From CAYYVJ01 sp964475115 (GTDB lineage: Bacteria; Bacillota; Clostridia; Lachnospirales; Lachnospiraceae), in NCBI GenBank assembly GCA_964475115.1, contig CAYYVJ010000005.1, positions 1-48,369 on the forward strand: a stretch of 48,369 nt of DNA, read 5' to 3'. The stretch's first letter is position 1; each line of letters begins with the position of its first letter. The position numbers were made by a program, and so were the translations under genes. Below are positions 26,487-33,433 of this stretch, in pieces. Under the pieces are notes generated by a model. The model was not told the origin of the DNA and searched no databases. It worked only from the letters and a program-made list of their open reading frames with translations.

Positions 26487-27737
26487 CTAATCCTTCCAAT
26501 AAATAATAATTTCCTGCTTCTTATTTATGTCTTTTTCTCCAATCTCAATATAGTCAACAAGTTCGTTTATTATAGAATGATTCATTCCATTCTCTAGTAT
26601 CACCTTTTTGTTAACCTCTCCTTCTAAGTGGGCTAATAATCGATCCAATCGAATACTATGACTACTACATACTTTATTTCTAGTATAGTTTTGACAATAT
26701 AAATATTGATAATTCTTCTGGGTATTTACCTTTGTCATAGAAAATCCACAGTCTTTGCACTTTACTTTAGATGCAAGTATAAATATTTCGCAATTTGGAT
26801 TTTGCTTGTTTTTTCTAGCATATCGTCTCTTGTTTTCTTTTATCAAGCTTTTCGCTATATAAAATGTCTTTTCATCTATAATTGCCTCATGTGTTTTAGG
26901 GATTATAATCCATTCTGACTCCGGTTTTACTATTTGTTTTCTACTCTTATAGCTTTCTTTATAGGTTTTTCCTTGTACTAATTTTCCTATGTAAGTTTGG
27001 TTTAACAAAATTTCTCTAACTGTATTCTTTCTCCATACTCTAGGTATCTTTCCTTCTCTTTCTTTTAAAGCTTCTCGATATTCTAAAGGTGTTTTTATTT
27101 TCTTTTTATCGAGTGTCTCACAAATTTGTCCTATACTCTTTCCATCTATAAACATAGAATAAATGTCTTTTACCACTAGAGCCGTTTCTTCATTAACTAA
27201 TAGCTCGTTTTTATTATTTGGATTTTTTTTATATCCGTAAGGTGCAAAGGAACCAATAAATTGTCCATCCTTCATCTTCGCCAGCAAAACACTTCTCACA
27301 TTATCAGAAATGTCTTCACAATACCATTCATTAATCAGTCCATTAATTTGACGTGATTTCTTATTTCCCTTATCTCCAGTATCCACATGATCTACGATAC
27401 CCACGAACCTTATTCCCAAAAGTGGAAATAATCCATGTATATAGTGCTCTACTAATTCCATATCTCTAGTAAAACGTGACTGATTTTTGCATAGTATCAC
27501 ACTGAACTTATTGTTTTTTGCATCCTTTATCAGGCGATTAAACGCTGGTCGATTTTTATCTAATCCAGAATAATCATCATCACAATAATAGTCTGCTATT
27601 GAATATCCATGTTCATAGGCATATTCTGTCAATAATAATTTTTGGTTTTGTATACTTTCACTATCATCTTCTCTTTGAAACTTATCCCTATCTTCTTTTG
27701 ATAGTCTGCAATAAATAGCTACCCTTTCCAATCTCAT
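26487..27737 (-). CDS. Large serine site-specific recombinase
   Basis: About 416 residues. N-terminal resolvase domain with the nucleophile Ser in AIYCRLSKEDRD (residue 13), SIQNQKLLL, and RFTRDMELVEHYI; then the Recombinase domain (about 165-290, GYKKNPNNKNELLVNEE, IYSMFIDGKSIGQICETL, VREILLNQTYIGKLVQGK); then a zinc ribbon (CKDCG ... YCQNYTRNKVC, about 327-357) and a short helical C-terminus. Somewhat shorter than typical 450-550 residue relatives. Start: ATG at 27735-27737 follows GGAGG by 4 bp; the longer GTTTTTT-side reading begins inside the pstS terminator hairpin. Expected to catalyse integration and, with a directionality factor, excision. Confidence 0.92.
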   Translation of the reverse strand: MRLERVAIYCRLSKEDRDKFQREDDSESIQNQKLLLTEYAYEHGYSIADYYCDDDYSGLDKNRPAFNRLIKDAKNNKFSVILCKNQSRFTRDMELVEHYIHGLFPLLGIRFVGIVDHVDTGDKGNKKSRQINGLINEWYCEDISDNVRSVLLAKMKDGQFIGSFAPYGYKKNPNNKNELLVNEETALVVKDIYSMFIDGKSIGQICETLDKKKIKTPLEYREALKEREGKIPRVWRKNTVREILLNQTYIGKLVQGKTYKESYKSRKQIVKPESEWIIIPKTHEAIIDEKTFYIAKSLIKENKRRYARKNKQNPNCEIFILASKVKCKDCGFSMTKVNTQKNYQYLYCQNYTRNKVCSSHSIRLDRLLAHLEGEVNKKVILENGMNHSIINELVDYIEIGEKDINKKQEIIIYWKD

Positions 27738-27750
27738 CAAACCTCCAAAC

Positions 27751-27778
27751 AAAAAAACCATACACTATGATGTATGGT
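27751..27778 (-). terminator. Rho-independent terminator of pstS
   Basis: ACCATACA (27757-27764) pairs with TGTATGGT (27771-27778) around a 6-base loop; on the minus strand it is followed by UUUUUUU (27751-27757). It stands between pstS and the recombinase ribosome binding site, so recombinase synthesis needs read-through or an internal promoter in the pstS 3' end. Confidence 0.85.
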
Positions 27779-27813
27779 CTTTTGGGGTTGATTATTCTAA
27801 CTTTATCTATTAT

Positions 27814-28716
27814 TTACTTTGCAGGAATTAAACCAACTGCCTCAATAAGCTCAGCACCTTCTGGGGATTGTAAGAATTCAAAGAATGCCTGTACTAGTTC
27901 ACTTTGGGCAGAAACTTCACCATTTGTCGCCATTACGAATGGACGGCTTAAGAAGTAATTTCCTGATGCAATATTTTCTGCAGTAGGCTCTATACCTTCC
28001 AAATGAGCTGCAATTACAGAACTATCAACAACATCTAAAGATACATATCCGATTGCACCTTTTGTTGAAGCTACTTTAGCCAATACTGCACCCGTGTTAT
28101 CTAACTCATTTGAGTATGCTGCCTGATCTTCAATGTCAAGAATTTCTTCAAATGCACCTCTTGTTCCAGAACCAGCTTCTCTACCTACAACTACAATTGG
28201 TGCATTTTCTCCACCTACTTCACTCCAGTTTTTGATTTCACCTTTATAGATGGCAATCAATTGATCTTTTGTTAGGTTTATAGCTGTATTTACCGGATCA
28301 ATAATAACTGCAATTCCATCAATTGCCACTATATTTTCTGAAATGCCATTTGTTTTTTCACTGTCTTTTAAAGCTCTTGAAGAATTTCCTATATCTACTG
28401 TTTTCGCTGTTACTGCTTCAACACCAGCACCTGAACCTGTAAATTCTGCTGTTACGATTACGTCATTATATTTTTCCATAAACACTTCTGCTGCTGCATT
28501 TGCAAGTTTTTCCATGGAAGTTGAACCGGCCATGGTAATTGTTCCACTTAATTTTGCTTCTGCTGCTGTAGTAGCTTTTTCCGCACCTGTCGTTCCTGTT
28601 GAAGCTGCTTTTGTAGTTTCTTCTGCACCAGTGCTAGATCCGCACGCTGCTAATGCACCCATTGATATAACTAACGTAGCAACTAATGCTAATGATTTCC
28701 TAATATTTTTTTTCAT
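27814..28716 (-). CDS. pstS: Phosphate-binding lipoprotein PstS
   Basis: 300 residues. Signal peptide with lipobox (MGALAAC, Cys25), then an Ala/Thr/Glu linker, then the PstS fold: ITMAGSTSMEKLANA (first phosphate loop), DIGNSSRALKDSE, GIAVIIDPVNTAI, LIAIYKGEIKNWSEVGG, and GREAGSGTRGAFEEI (second phosphate loop). It would be anchored outside the membrane and deliver phosphate to a PstCA permease, which is not in this window. Its promoter carries PhoP-box-like repeats. Being a solitary binding protein inside a recombinase element is unusual. The ATG follows TTAGGAGG. Confidence 0.95.
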   Translation of the reverse strand: MKKNIRKSLALVATLVISMGALAACGSSTGAEETTKAASTGTTGAEKATTAAEAKLSGTITMAGSTSMEKLANAAAEVFMEKYNDVIVTAEFTGSGAGVEAVTAKTVDIGNSSRALKDSEKTNGISENIVAIDGIAVIIDPVNTAINLTKDQLIAIYKGEIKNWSEVGGENAPIVVVGREAGSGTRGAFEEILDIEDQAAYSNELDNTGAVLAKVASTKGAIGYVSLDVVDSSVIAAHLEGIEPTAENIASGNYFLSRPFVMATNGEVSAQSELVQAFFEFLQSPEGAELIEAVGLIPAK

Positions 28717-28765
28717 TTTTATCCTCCTAATAAATCCATATTGTTTACTTCTCCTTTACTTTAGC

Positions 28766-28823
28766 ATTATATTATTTGAGCAACTATCATTTTTATGTAT
28801 TGATTTTGTAAAGTTTCCGTAAA
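28766..28823 (-). promoter_or_regulatory. PhoP-box-like promoter of pstS
   Basis: On the minus strand three hexamers spaced exactly 11 bp apart: TTTACG (28818-28823), TTTACA (28807-28812), AATACA (28796-28801). This matches the TT(A/T)ACA direct-repeat architecture of Firmicutes Pho boxes. A consensus TATAAT lies at 28766-28771. Phosphate-starvation control is therefore likely. The boxes are only ~30 bp from the element's right end. Confidence 0.65.
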
Positions 28824-28830
28824 ACCATTT

Positions 28831-28860
28831 GTATTCACCCATCTCCCCCCGGAAACGGGT
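28831..28860. other. Putative attR of the serine-recombinase element
   Basis: Holds the element-side arm GTATTCACCCAT, core CCCC-G-GAAA (28847-28855) and host-side CGGGTT. In the reconstructed empty site AACCC and GGGTT form an inverted repeat around a 7-base centre, the kind of symmetry expected of an attB. Confidence 0.7.
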
Positions 28861-29439
28861 TCAATTAAAATAAATGGAGTTGCTAACAACGCATCTAATA
28901 CGAATATTGGTTATATGCTTCAAAAGGATCATCTATTTGAATGGAGAACTGTTTATAGTAATGTAACACTAGGCTTAGAAATACAAAATAAGCTTACTAA
29001 AGACAACAAAAATAGTGTGGATAAAATGTTAGATACCTATGGACTATCAAATTTTGTCCATGCAAGACCTTCTGAACTATCTGGAGGAATGAGACAAAGA
29101 GCTGCATTGATTCGAACTCTCGCATTAGAACCGGATCTTTTGTTATTGGATGAGCCTTTTTCAGCTTTGGATTATCAGACTCGATTAGAAGTATGTGATG
29201 ATATCGCAACCATAATAAAAAAAGAAAAAAAGACTGCCATATTGGTCACTCATGATTTAGGTGAGGCCATTTCCGTTGGTAGTCGTGTGATTATTCTATC
29301 AAAACGACCAGGAACTATAAAGAAAATTATACCCATTCATTTTTCTATAAATGATTATACACCTATGCAGTCAAGGAATTCACCTGAATTCAAGGACTAC
29401 TTTAACCTTATATGGAAGGAGCTGAACCACAATGGATAA
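28852..29439 (+). pseudogene. ABC transporter ATP-binding protein, 3' part
   Basis: Continuation of the gene begun at 26278. From the junction the frame reads ETGSIKINGVANNASNTNIG, then YMLQKDHLFEWRTVYSNV (Q-loop), the signature LSGGMRQRAALIRTLA, Walker B LLLLDEPFSALD and the H-loop VTHDLGEAI. An ATG at 28915 could start a protein lacking Walker A, which should be inactive. Host and element flanks together would encode about 255 residues, normal for this class. It overlaps the permease start by 8 bp. Confidence 0.93.
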
Positions 29440-30229
29440 AATGTCCATGGCACAAAAGAAATTCATTGATAAAAATATCCGCAGAAAAAGAAGAGTTCTT
29501 TTCTATCGAATTCTTATTTTTATTATTTTCATTCTACTTTGGGAAGGAGCAACAAAAGTAAATTTAATTGACTCATTTATTTTCAGCAGCCCCTCCCGAG
29601 TTTCTAAAACCTTTTTTGAAATGGCCTTTAACGGTTCTATTTTTTATCATATAGGAATTACTTTATTCGAAACTATATTAAGTTTTTCCTTAATTACCAT
29701 TTTAGGAATTTTATTGGCTATACTCTTATGGACCAACATAAGTATTTCTGAGGTTTTAGAACCTTATTTAGTTATTTTAAATAGTGTTCCAAAATCCGCT
29801 CTGGCACCTGTTTTAATAGTATGGCTAGGGAATAATATGAAAACCATTATTTTTGCAGCTGTCACATTAGGAATCTTTAGCACGATTATCAATATTTATA
29901 CTGGATTTCAAGAAATAGATAAAGAAAAGATGAAACTAATCTATACATTTAGAGGAACCAAACGGGATGTACTAACTAAAGTTGTATTACCTGGAACGAT
30001 TCCTCTAATTATAAGTACTATGAAAGTAAATATTGGATTATCCTTAATAGGTGTCATTATTGGCGAATTCTTAGCAGCTAATGCAGGGCTTGGGTACTTA
30101 ATTATCTATGGTAGCCAAGTTTTTAAATTAGACTTTGTCATTTTGAGTATTATTATCCTATGTGTTCTAGCAGGAAGTCTATATTACATTACGAATATGG
30201 CTGAAAAATATATTAAAAAACGCTTTTAA
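29432..30229 (+). CDS. ABC transporter permease (nitrate/sulfonate/taurine/thiamine-precursor class)
   Basis: 265 residues. About six transmembrane segments, beginning with RILIFIIFILLWEGATK. The EAA-type cytoplasmic loop that docks on the ATPase is seen at about 170-200 (YTFRGTKRDVLTKVVLPGTIPLIIS), followed by IGVIIGEFLAANAGLGYLI. This is the BPD_transp_1 permease of SsuC/TauC/ThiX type; the substrate cannot be told without its binding protein, which is not adjacent. Because the partner ATPase is split, the transporter should be inactive in this configuration unless the element excises or another ATPase serves it. Confidence 0.9.
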   Translation: MDKMSMAQKKFIDKNIRRKRRVLFYRILIFIIFILLWEGATKVNLIDSFIFSSPSRVSKTFFEMAFNGSIFYHIGITLFETILSFSLITILGILLAILLWTNISISEVLEPYLVILNSVPKSALAPVLIVWLGNNMKTIIFAAVTLGIFSTIINIYTGFQEIDKEKMKLIYTFRGTKRDVLTKVVLPGTIPLIISTMKVNIGLSLIGVIIGEFLAANAGLGYLIIYGSQVFKLDFVILSIIILCVLAGSLYYITNMAEKYIKKRF

Positions 30230-30393
30230 CTAGTGTCGTTCCTATATAGGCATATGCTATCTGCAATCCCATTAACCTGCTAGAATTATTTTTTACAAAA
30301 CGGACTGATGTTTCATAAAGCATAGATGGGTAGATAGATGCACATCCCATACCAATGAAAATCAGTCCTAGTAGATTAATATAGGTATTCTTC
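30225..30393 (-). pseudogene. MFS transporter remnant
   Basis: Minus-strand translation without start: NTYINLLGLIFIGMGCAS, IYPSMLYETSVRFVKN, NSSRLMGLQIAYAYIGTTL. This is the C-terminal-half pattern of a major-facilitator sugar-type permease (Gly-Met-Gly-x-Ala-x-x-Tyr-Pro then GLQxAxAYxGTTL). It is preceded by an in-frame stop and runs into the permease end, so both ends are gone. It suggests that the ABC genes or a rearrangement replaced most of an older transporter gene. Confidence 0.7.
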
Positions 30394-30427
30394 TAAACAG
30401 ATAGCATTTTCCATTGCTACACACAAT

Positions 30428-30482
30428 AAAAAATCCGACTTGTTAAAATTCACATCTTGCACATGAACCTTAATAAATCGGA
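30428..30482 (-). terminator. Rho-independent terminator of degV
   Basis: TCCGA (30434-30438) pairs with TCGGA (30478-30482), extended by a mismatched TTATTAA/TTAACAA stem around a long loop; on the minus strand it is followed by U6. Located 28 bp past the degV stop. Confidence 0.65.
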
Positions 30483-30510
30483 CTTAATCTATAGCTTATA
30501 TTTTCTTCTC

Positions 30511-31353
30511 TTATATTGCTACTACTATTCCACCATCATTGGCATACATTGTAGTTACCCCTGAAGCATCAAATACAATTATATCTTTTACTTTCATCTT
30601 TTTTAGAATCAACTCTTTTACATAAACCGCACGTTCTGGGCAATTACAATGTGAGATGGCAAGAATCTTGTTTTCTGCATTCTTCGCTTTTTCTTGAGTG
30701 GAATTAACCATTTTTGCTAAAGCTTTTGTAATTCCACGAGCCTGATCTATTTTATAAATCGTTCCTTCTTTTGTTGCACCCATTACTGGTTTGATATTTA
30801 ATGCACTCGCTAAAATAGCTTGAATATTGGTTAATCGACCATTTTTTCTTAGGGTTTCAAGTGTTTCTAATACAAAAAATGTTTCCATTTCATCTATATA
30901 AGCTTCTGTAATTGAAACGATTTCTTCAAACTCTTTCCCTTGTTCTATTAATTCTTTTGTCTTAAGTGCAATTAAAGTCTGTGCAATAGAAGCAGATCTC
31001 GAATTAAAAACATGTATTTTTGTATCTTTTCCATTTTCTTCAAAATATAATTCTTTGCCTAAGAAAGCACTATTATAAGAACCACTTAGCTGCTCTGATA
31101 GAGTTACCACAAATACACAATCGTAGCCTCCCTTATAGGATTGCATATATCTTTCTGGAGATGGACATGCTGATTTTGGAGAATGTGGGCTTTCACTCAC
31201 TCTTCTAATAAAATCCTTTTGGTCAAATGTCTCATCATCTATAATATTGACATCGTCTACCGTTAGAGTTAAAGGAATCGATTCAAATCTATCATCTTTC
31301 TTCAAATCTTCTGGTAACTCTCCACAACTGTCAACTACAATTTTATAATTCAT
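30511..31353 (-). CDS. DegV-family fatty-acid-binding protein
   Basis: 280 residues. N-terminal domain: YKIVVDSCGELPEDL (DxxxDL-type opening), PLTLTVDD, SPHSPKSACPSPERY (the conserved S-x-PSP loop that contacts the carboxylate) and VVTLSEQLSGSYNSA. The C-terminal domain has ARGITKALAKMV and ISHCNCPERA. Members bind long-chain fatty acids and hand them to FakA kinase for phospholipid synthesis; a fakA gene is not in this window. Own promoter and terminator: apparently monocistronic. Confidence 0.9.
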   Translation of the reverse strand: MNYKIVVDSCGELPEDLKKDDRFESIPLTLTVDDVNIIDDETFDQKDFIRRVSESPHSPKSACPSPERYMQSYKGGYDCVFVVTLSEQLSGSYNSAFLGKELYFEENGKDTKIHVFNSRSASIAQTLIALKTKELIEQGKEFEEIVSITEAYIDEMETFFVLETLETLRKNGRLTNIQAILASALNIKPVMGATKEGTIYKIDQARGITKALAKMVNSTQEKAKNAENKILAISHCNCPERAVYVKELILKKMKVKDIIVFDASGVTTMYANDGGIVVAI

Positions 31354-31405
31354 CTATATTCCTCCTATTCAAAATACCACTTTATGTAGTTTTGATTACT
31401 ATATC

Positions 31406-31433
31406 ATAATAACATATGATATCCATTTTGCAA
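31406..31433 (-). promoter_or_regulatory. Promoter of degV
   Basis: Minus-strand TTGCAA (31428-31433), 16-base spacer, TATTAT (31406-31411), about 50 bp before the ATG. An inverted ATATCATA/TATGATAT pair overlaps the -10 region and could be an operator; this is a guess. Confidence 0.5.
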
Positions 31434-31441
31434 AGTATTAT

Positions 31442-32737
31442 TTATTCAAAAAACACTTTTAGCAAAGAACATAGATTTACTTGATCTTCTACACCCATCA
31501 ATTCTCTTGAAGAATGCATCGCTAAGATAGGGACCCCTAAATCAATTGTCTTCATAGGTAGGATGCTAGATGTAAGAGAACCCAAAGTAGAACCACCTAA
31601 AATATCAGAACGATTTGCAAACTTTTTATAGGAAATATTGTGTGCTTGGCATAATTGCATAAGGATACCAATTGCCTCACTGTCTGTTGCATACTTTTGA
31701 TTTCCAGATAACTTTAAAGCCACACCATCGTTTAAGGCTATTTGATTCGTAATATCTGCTTTTTCAGGATGATTTGGATGAATTGCATGAGCCACATCTA
31801 CAGAAAGCATCATTCCACCTGCTACAGCAGATAGATAATCATTTCTAGAATATCCTAAAGATAGATATAGCTTTTCTAAAATCATAGGTAGTAAGTTTGA
31901 ATCTCCACCTTGTTTTGTCATACTTCCCACTTCTTCATTGTCAAATAAGGCAATTACATTAATCCCATTTCTTCGCTTTCCATTTATAAGCCCACTTAAG
32001 CAAGCTTGTACAGATGTAATATTATCTATACGTGGAGCCAATAACAAATCTTCTCCAATACCTATTATTTCAGCAGGATCACGATTATATACATATAATT
32101 CATAATCCAAGATATCTTCTTTCGCTACTTTTAGCTCGGCTGCCAAAAGATTCATAAACCAGTTATCTTTATTAAGATTCTCAGTCAATAGTCCAGCAAG
32201 CGGAAGCATATCAACTTGTTTATTTAACTCAATTCCCTTATTTACTTCTCGGTTCATATGGATAGCCACATTGGGAATCGTGAGTAAGTTTTTATCTAAA
32301 TGAAGCAAATGCATTTCTGGTGCAAATATATCTTTTCCTTTCGTAGATACTCTACCAGCGACAGATAAAGGTCTATCTAGCCAAGTATTTAGGATTGGTC
32401 CACCATAGGTTTCTACATTTAAAGTCAAATAACCATTGCTACTTTTTTCTGGAAGTGATTTTATCTTAAAGCAAGGCCAATCTGTATGGGCTGCTTCTAT
32501 ACGTAGCATATCCTCTGCCTCTAAGTCTTCTCCAATATAAAATCCTATCAATGAAGATCCATAGGGTGTAAGAAAATATCCTTGTCCTTTTTTCAAGTCC
32601 CATTTAGAGCTTGGATTTAAAAACTGAAATCCTTCTTTTTCTAATTGCTTTTTTCCTTCTTCCACTGCATGATATGGTGATACTGCTGCTTCTAGGGTCT
32701 CGATTAACTGTTTTACATCATCTTTTAAGTGTTTCAT
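31442..32737 (-). CDS. M18-family aminopeptidase
   Basis: 431 residues. Conserved zinc-peptidase blocks: RIEAAHTDWPCFKIK (first metal His-x-Asp), LTLNVETYGGPILNTWLDRPLSVAGR, IHMNREVNKG, APRIDNITSVQACL, VIALFDNEEVGSMTKQG (catalytic Glu pair) and MLSVDVAHAIHPNHPEK. C-terminal ILAMHSSRELMG carries the last zinc-ligand His. Cytoplasmic tetrahedral-assembly peptidase removing acidic or neutral N-terminal residues. It starts 11 bp after the DUF5721-like gene and is probably co-transcribed with it. Confidence 0.94.
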   Translation of the reverse strand: MKHLKDDVKQLIETLEAAVSPYHAVEEGKKQLEKEGFQFLNPSSKWDLKKGQGYFLTPYGSSLIGFYIGEDLEAEDMLRIEAAHTDWPCFKIKSLPEKSSNGYLTLNVETYGGPILNTWLDRPLSVAGRVSTKGKDIFAPEMHLLHLDKNLLTIPNVAIHMNREVNKGIELNKQVDMLPLAGLLTENLNKDNWFMNLLAAELKVAKEDILDYELYVYNRDPAEIIGIGEDLLLAPRIDNITSVQACLSGLINGKRRNGINVIALFDNEEVGSMTKQGGDSNLLPMILEKLYLSLGYSRNDYLSAVAGGMMLSVDVAHAIHPNHPEKADITNQIALNDGVALKLSGNQKYATDSEAIGILMQLCQAHNISYKKFANRSDILGGSTLGSLTSSILPMKTIDLGVPILAMHSSRELMGVEDQVNLCSLLKVFFE

Positions 32738-32748
32738 ATTTTACCTCT

Positions 32749-33240
32749 CTATTCATATGTAATTTCTGATTTTTTTAAAAATTCCTGTACCTTTTTATCC
32801 CAATATTGTTCTAGGGTTTTATCTAAGGTAAACGTTTTTAAGGATGTACCTGTTACGCATGATAATTGATTGTTTCTATAGGAAATATGAAATGTAAGCC
32901 CATTTACATCTTCCTTTTTATAATTTAATCCACTTTCTTCTAATAATTTATTCGTATCTTCATTGGATAATATATATATAAATTTAAAACTAATTGGCTG
33001 TTTCTTACCTTTTATTTGTTGCAAGCAAAAAGGGCGAATTTGACTCCATTTCGACATAGTCTCTCCACCAAACTCCTGCAATTCTTCTTCTGAAAAAAAA
33101 TCTTTATTAAGATGACCATCTATAATAAAACTATTATAGGTTACTACAGTTGCTTCTGATAACAAAAAATGATCAAAGGTATCTGTTAATAATATCTTAT
33201 TCATAACATCTTTAACATCTAATAATTCTACTGCAATCAC
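32749..33240 (-). CDS. Conserved hypothetical protein, DUF5721-like
   Basis: 163 residues, soluble, no signal or membrane segment. Recognisable pattern: DVKDVMNKILLTDTFDHFLL, TYNSFIIDGHLNKDFFSEEE, WSQIRPFCLQQIKGKK and PISFKFIYILSNEDT. This resembles a small family found in Lachnospiraceae (DUF5721) of unknown function, often near metabolic housekeeping genes. Immediately upstream of the M18 aminopeptidase and divergent from htpG, with the CIRCE operator between them. Assignment is from memory of the family's appearance. Confidence 0.7.
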   Translation of the reverse strand: MIAVELLDVKDVMNKILLTDTFDHFLLSEATVVTYNSFIIDGHLNKDFFSEEELQEFGGETMSKWSQIRPFCLQQIKGKKQPISFKFIYILSNEDTNKLLEESGLNYKKEDVNGLTFHISYRNNQLSCVTGTSLKTFTLDKTLEQYWDKKVQEFLKKSEITYE

Positions 33241-33319
33241 AATAAGAGCCTCCTAGATTTTAAATTTCTCTTCCATTATAAGTCATATACCACAGGAAAG
33301 AAAGCCCTTTCTTTTTTTA

Positions 33320-33346
33320 TTAGCACTCTTTTAATTCGAGTGCCAA
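33320..33346. promoter_or_regulatory. CIRCE operator (HrcA binding site)
   Basis: TTAGCACTC (33320-33328), 9-base spacer, GAGTGCCAA (33338-33346). It differs from the consensus in one position of the right arm. It lies 7 bp upstream of the htpG -35 box and predicts heat-shock repression by HrcA. Confidence 0.93.
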
Positions 33347-33353
33347 TTTCCCC

Positions 33354-33382
33354 TTGACATTTGATTTTATATGTATTACTAT
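33354..33382 (+). promoter_or_regulatory. Sigma-A promoter of htpG
   Basis: Consensus TTGACA (33354-33359), 17-base spacer and TACTAT (33377-33382), just downstream of the CIRCE element and about 50 bp before the ATG. Confidence 0.75.
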
Positions 33383-33433
33383 TTCTAATAGAGAAAAAAC
33401 ATAAAATTTAAAATATAAAAGGAGTGTTACTTA

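Larger units (their letters stand above)
26458..28851. mobile_element. 2,394-bp serine-recombinase element carrying pstS, inserted in an ABC ATPase gene
   Basis: The unit lies between the two halves of one open reading frame. Exact length follows from matching cores offset by 2,394 bp; the crossover may be anywhere in 26453-26461. Removing it joins ...GLLTPE to TGSIKINGV... in frame. Contents: recombinase on the minus strand, its stop 26 bp from the left end; pstS on the minus strand; a PhoP-box-like promoter near the right end. There are no capsid, replication or conjugation genes, so it is either a minimal integrative element or the reduced remains of a larger one. Confidence 0.85.

Noticed and set aside
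26409..26597. A 62-codon plus-strand frame crossing the element's left end.
   Set aside because: It is out of frame with the ABC ATPase and arises from AT-rich sequence at the junction; no homology seen.
28343..28822. A 159-codon plus-strand frame opposite pstS.
   Set aside because: Mirror image of the Ala/Thr/Glu-rich pstS 5' region; no start signal and low-complexity composition.
31398..31421. ATATCATA/TATGATAT inverted repeat as a terminator of the M18 gene.
   Set aside because: There is no U-run and it overlaps the degV -10 box; an operator role is more plausible but unproven.
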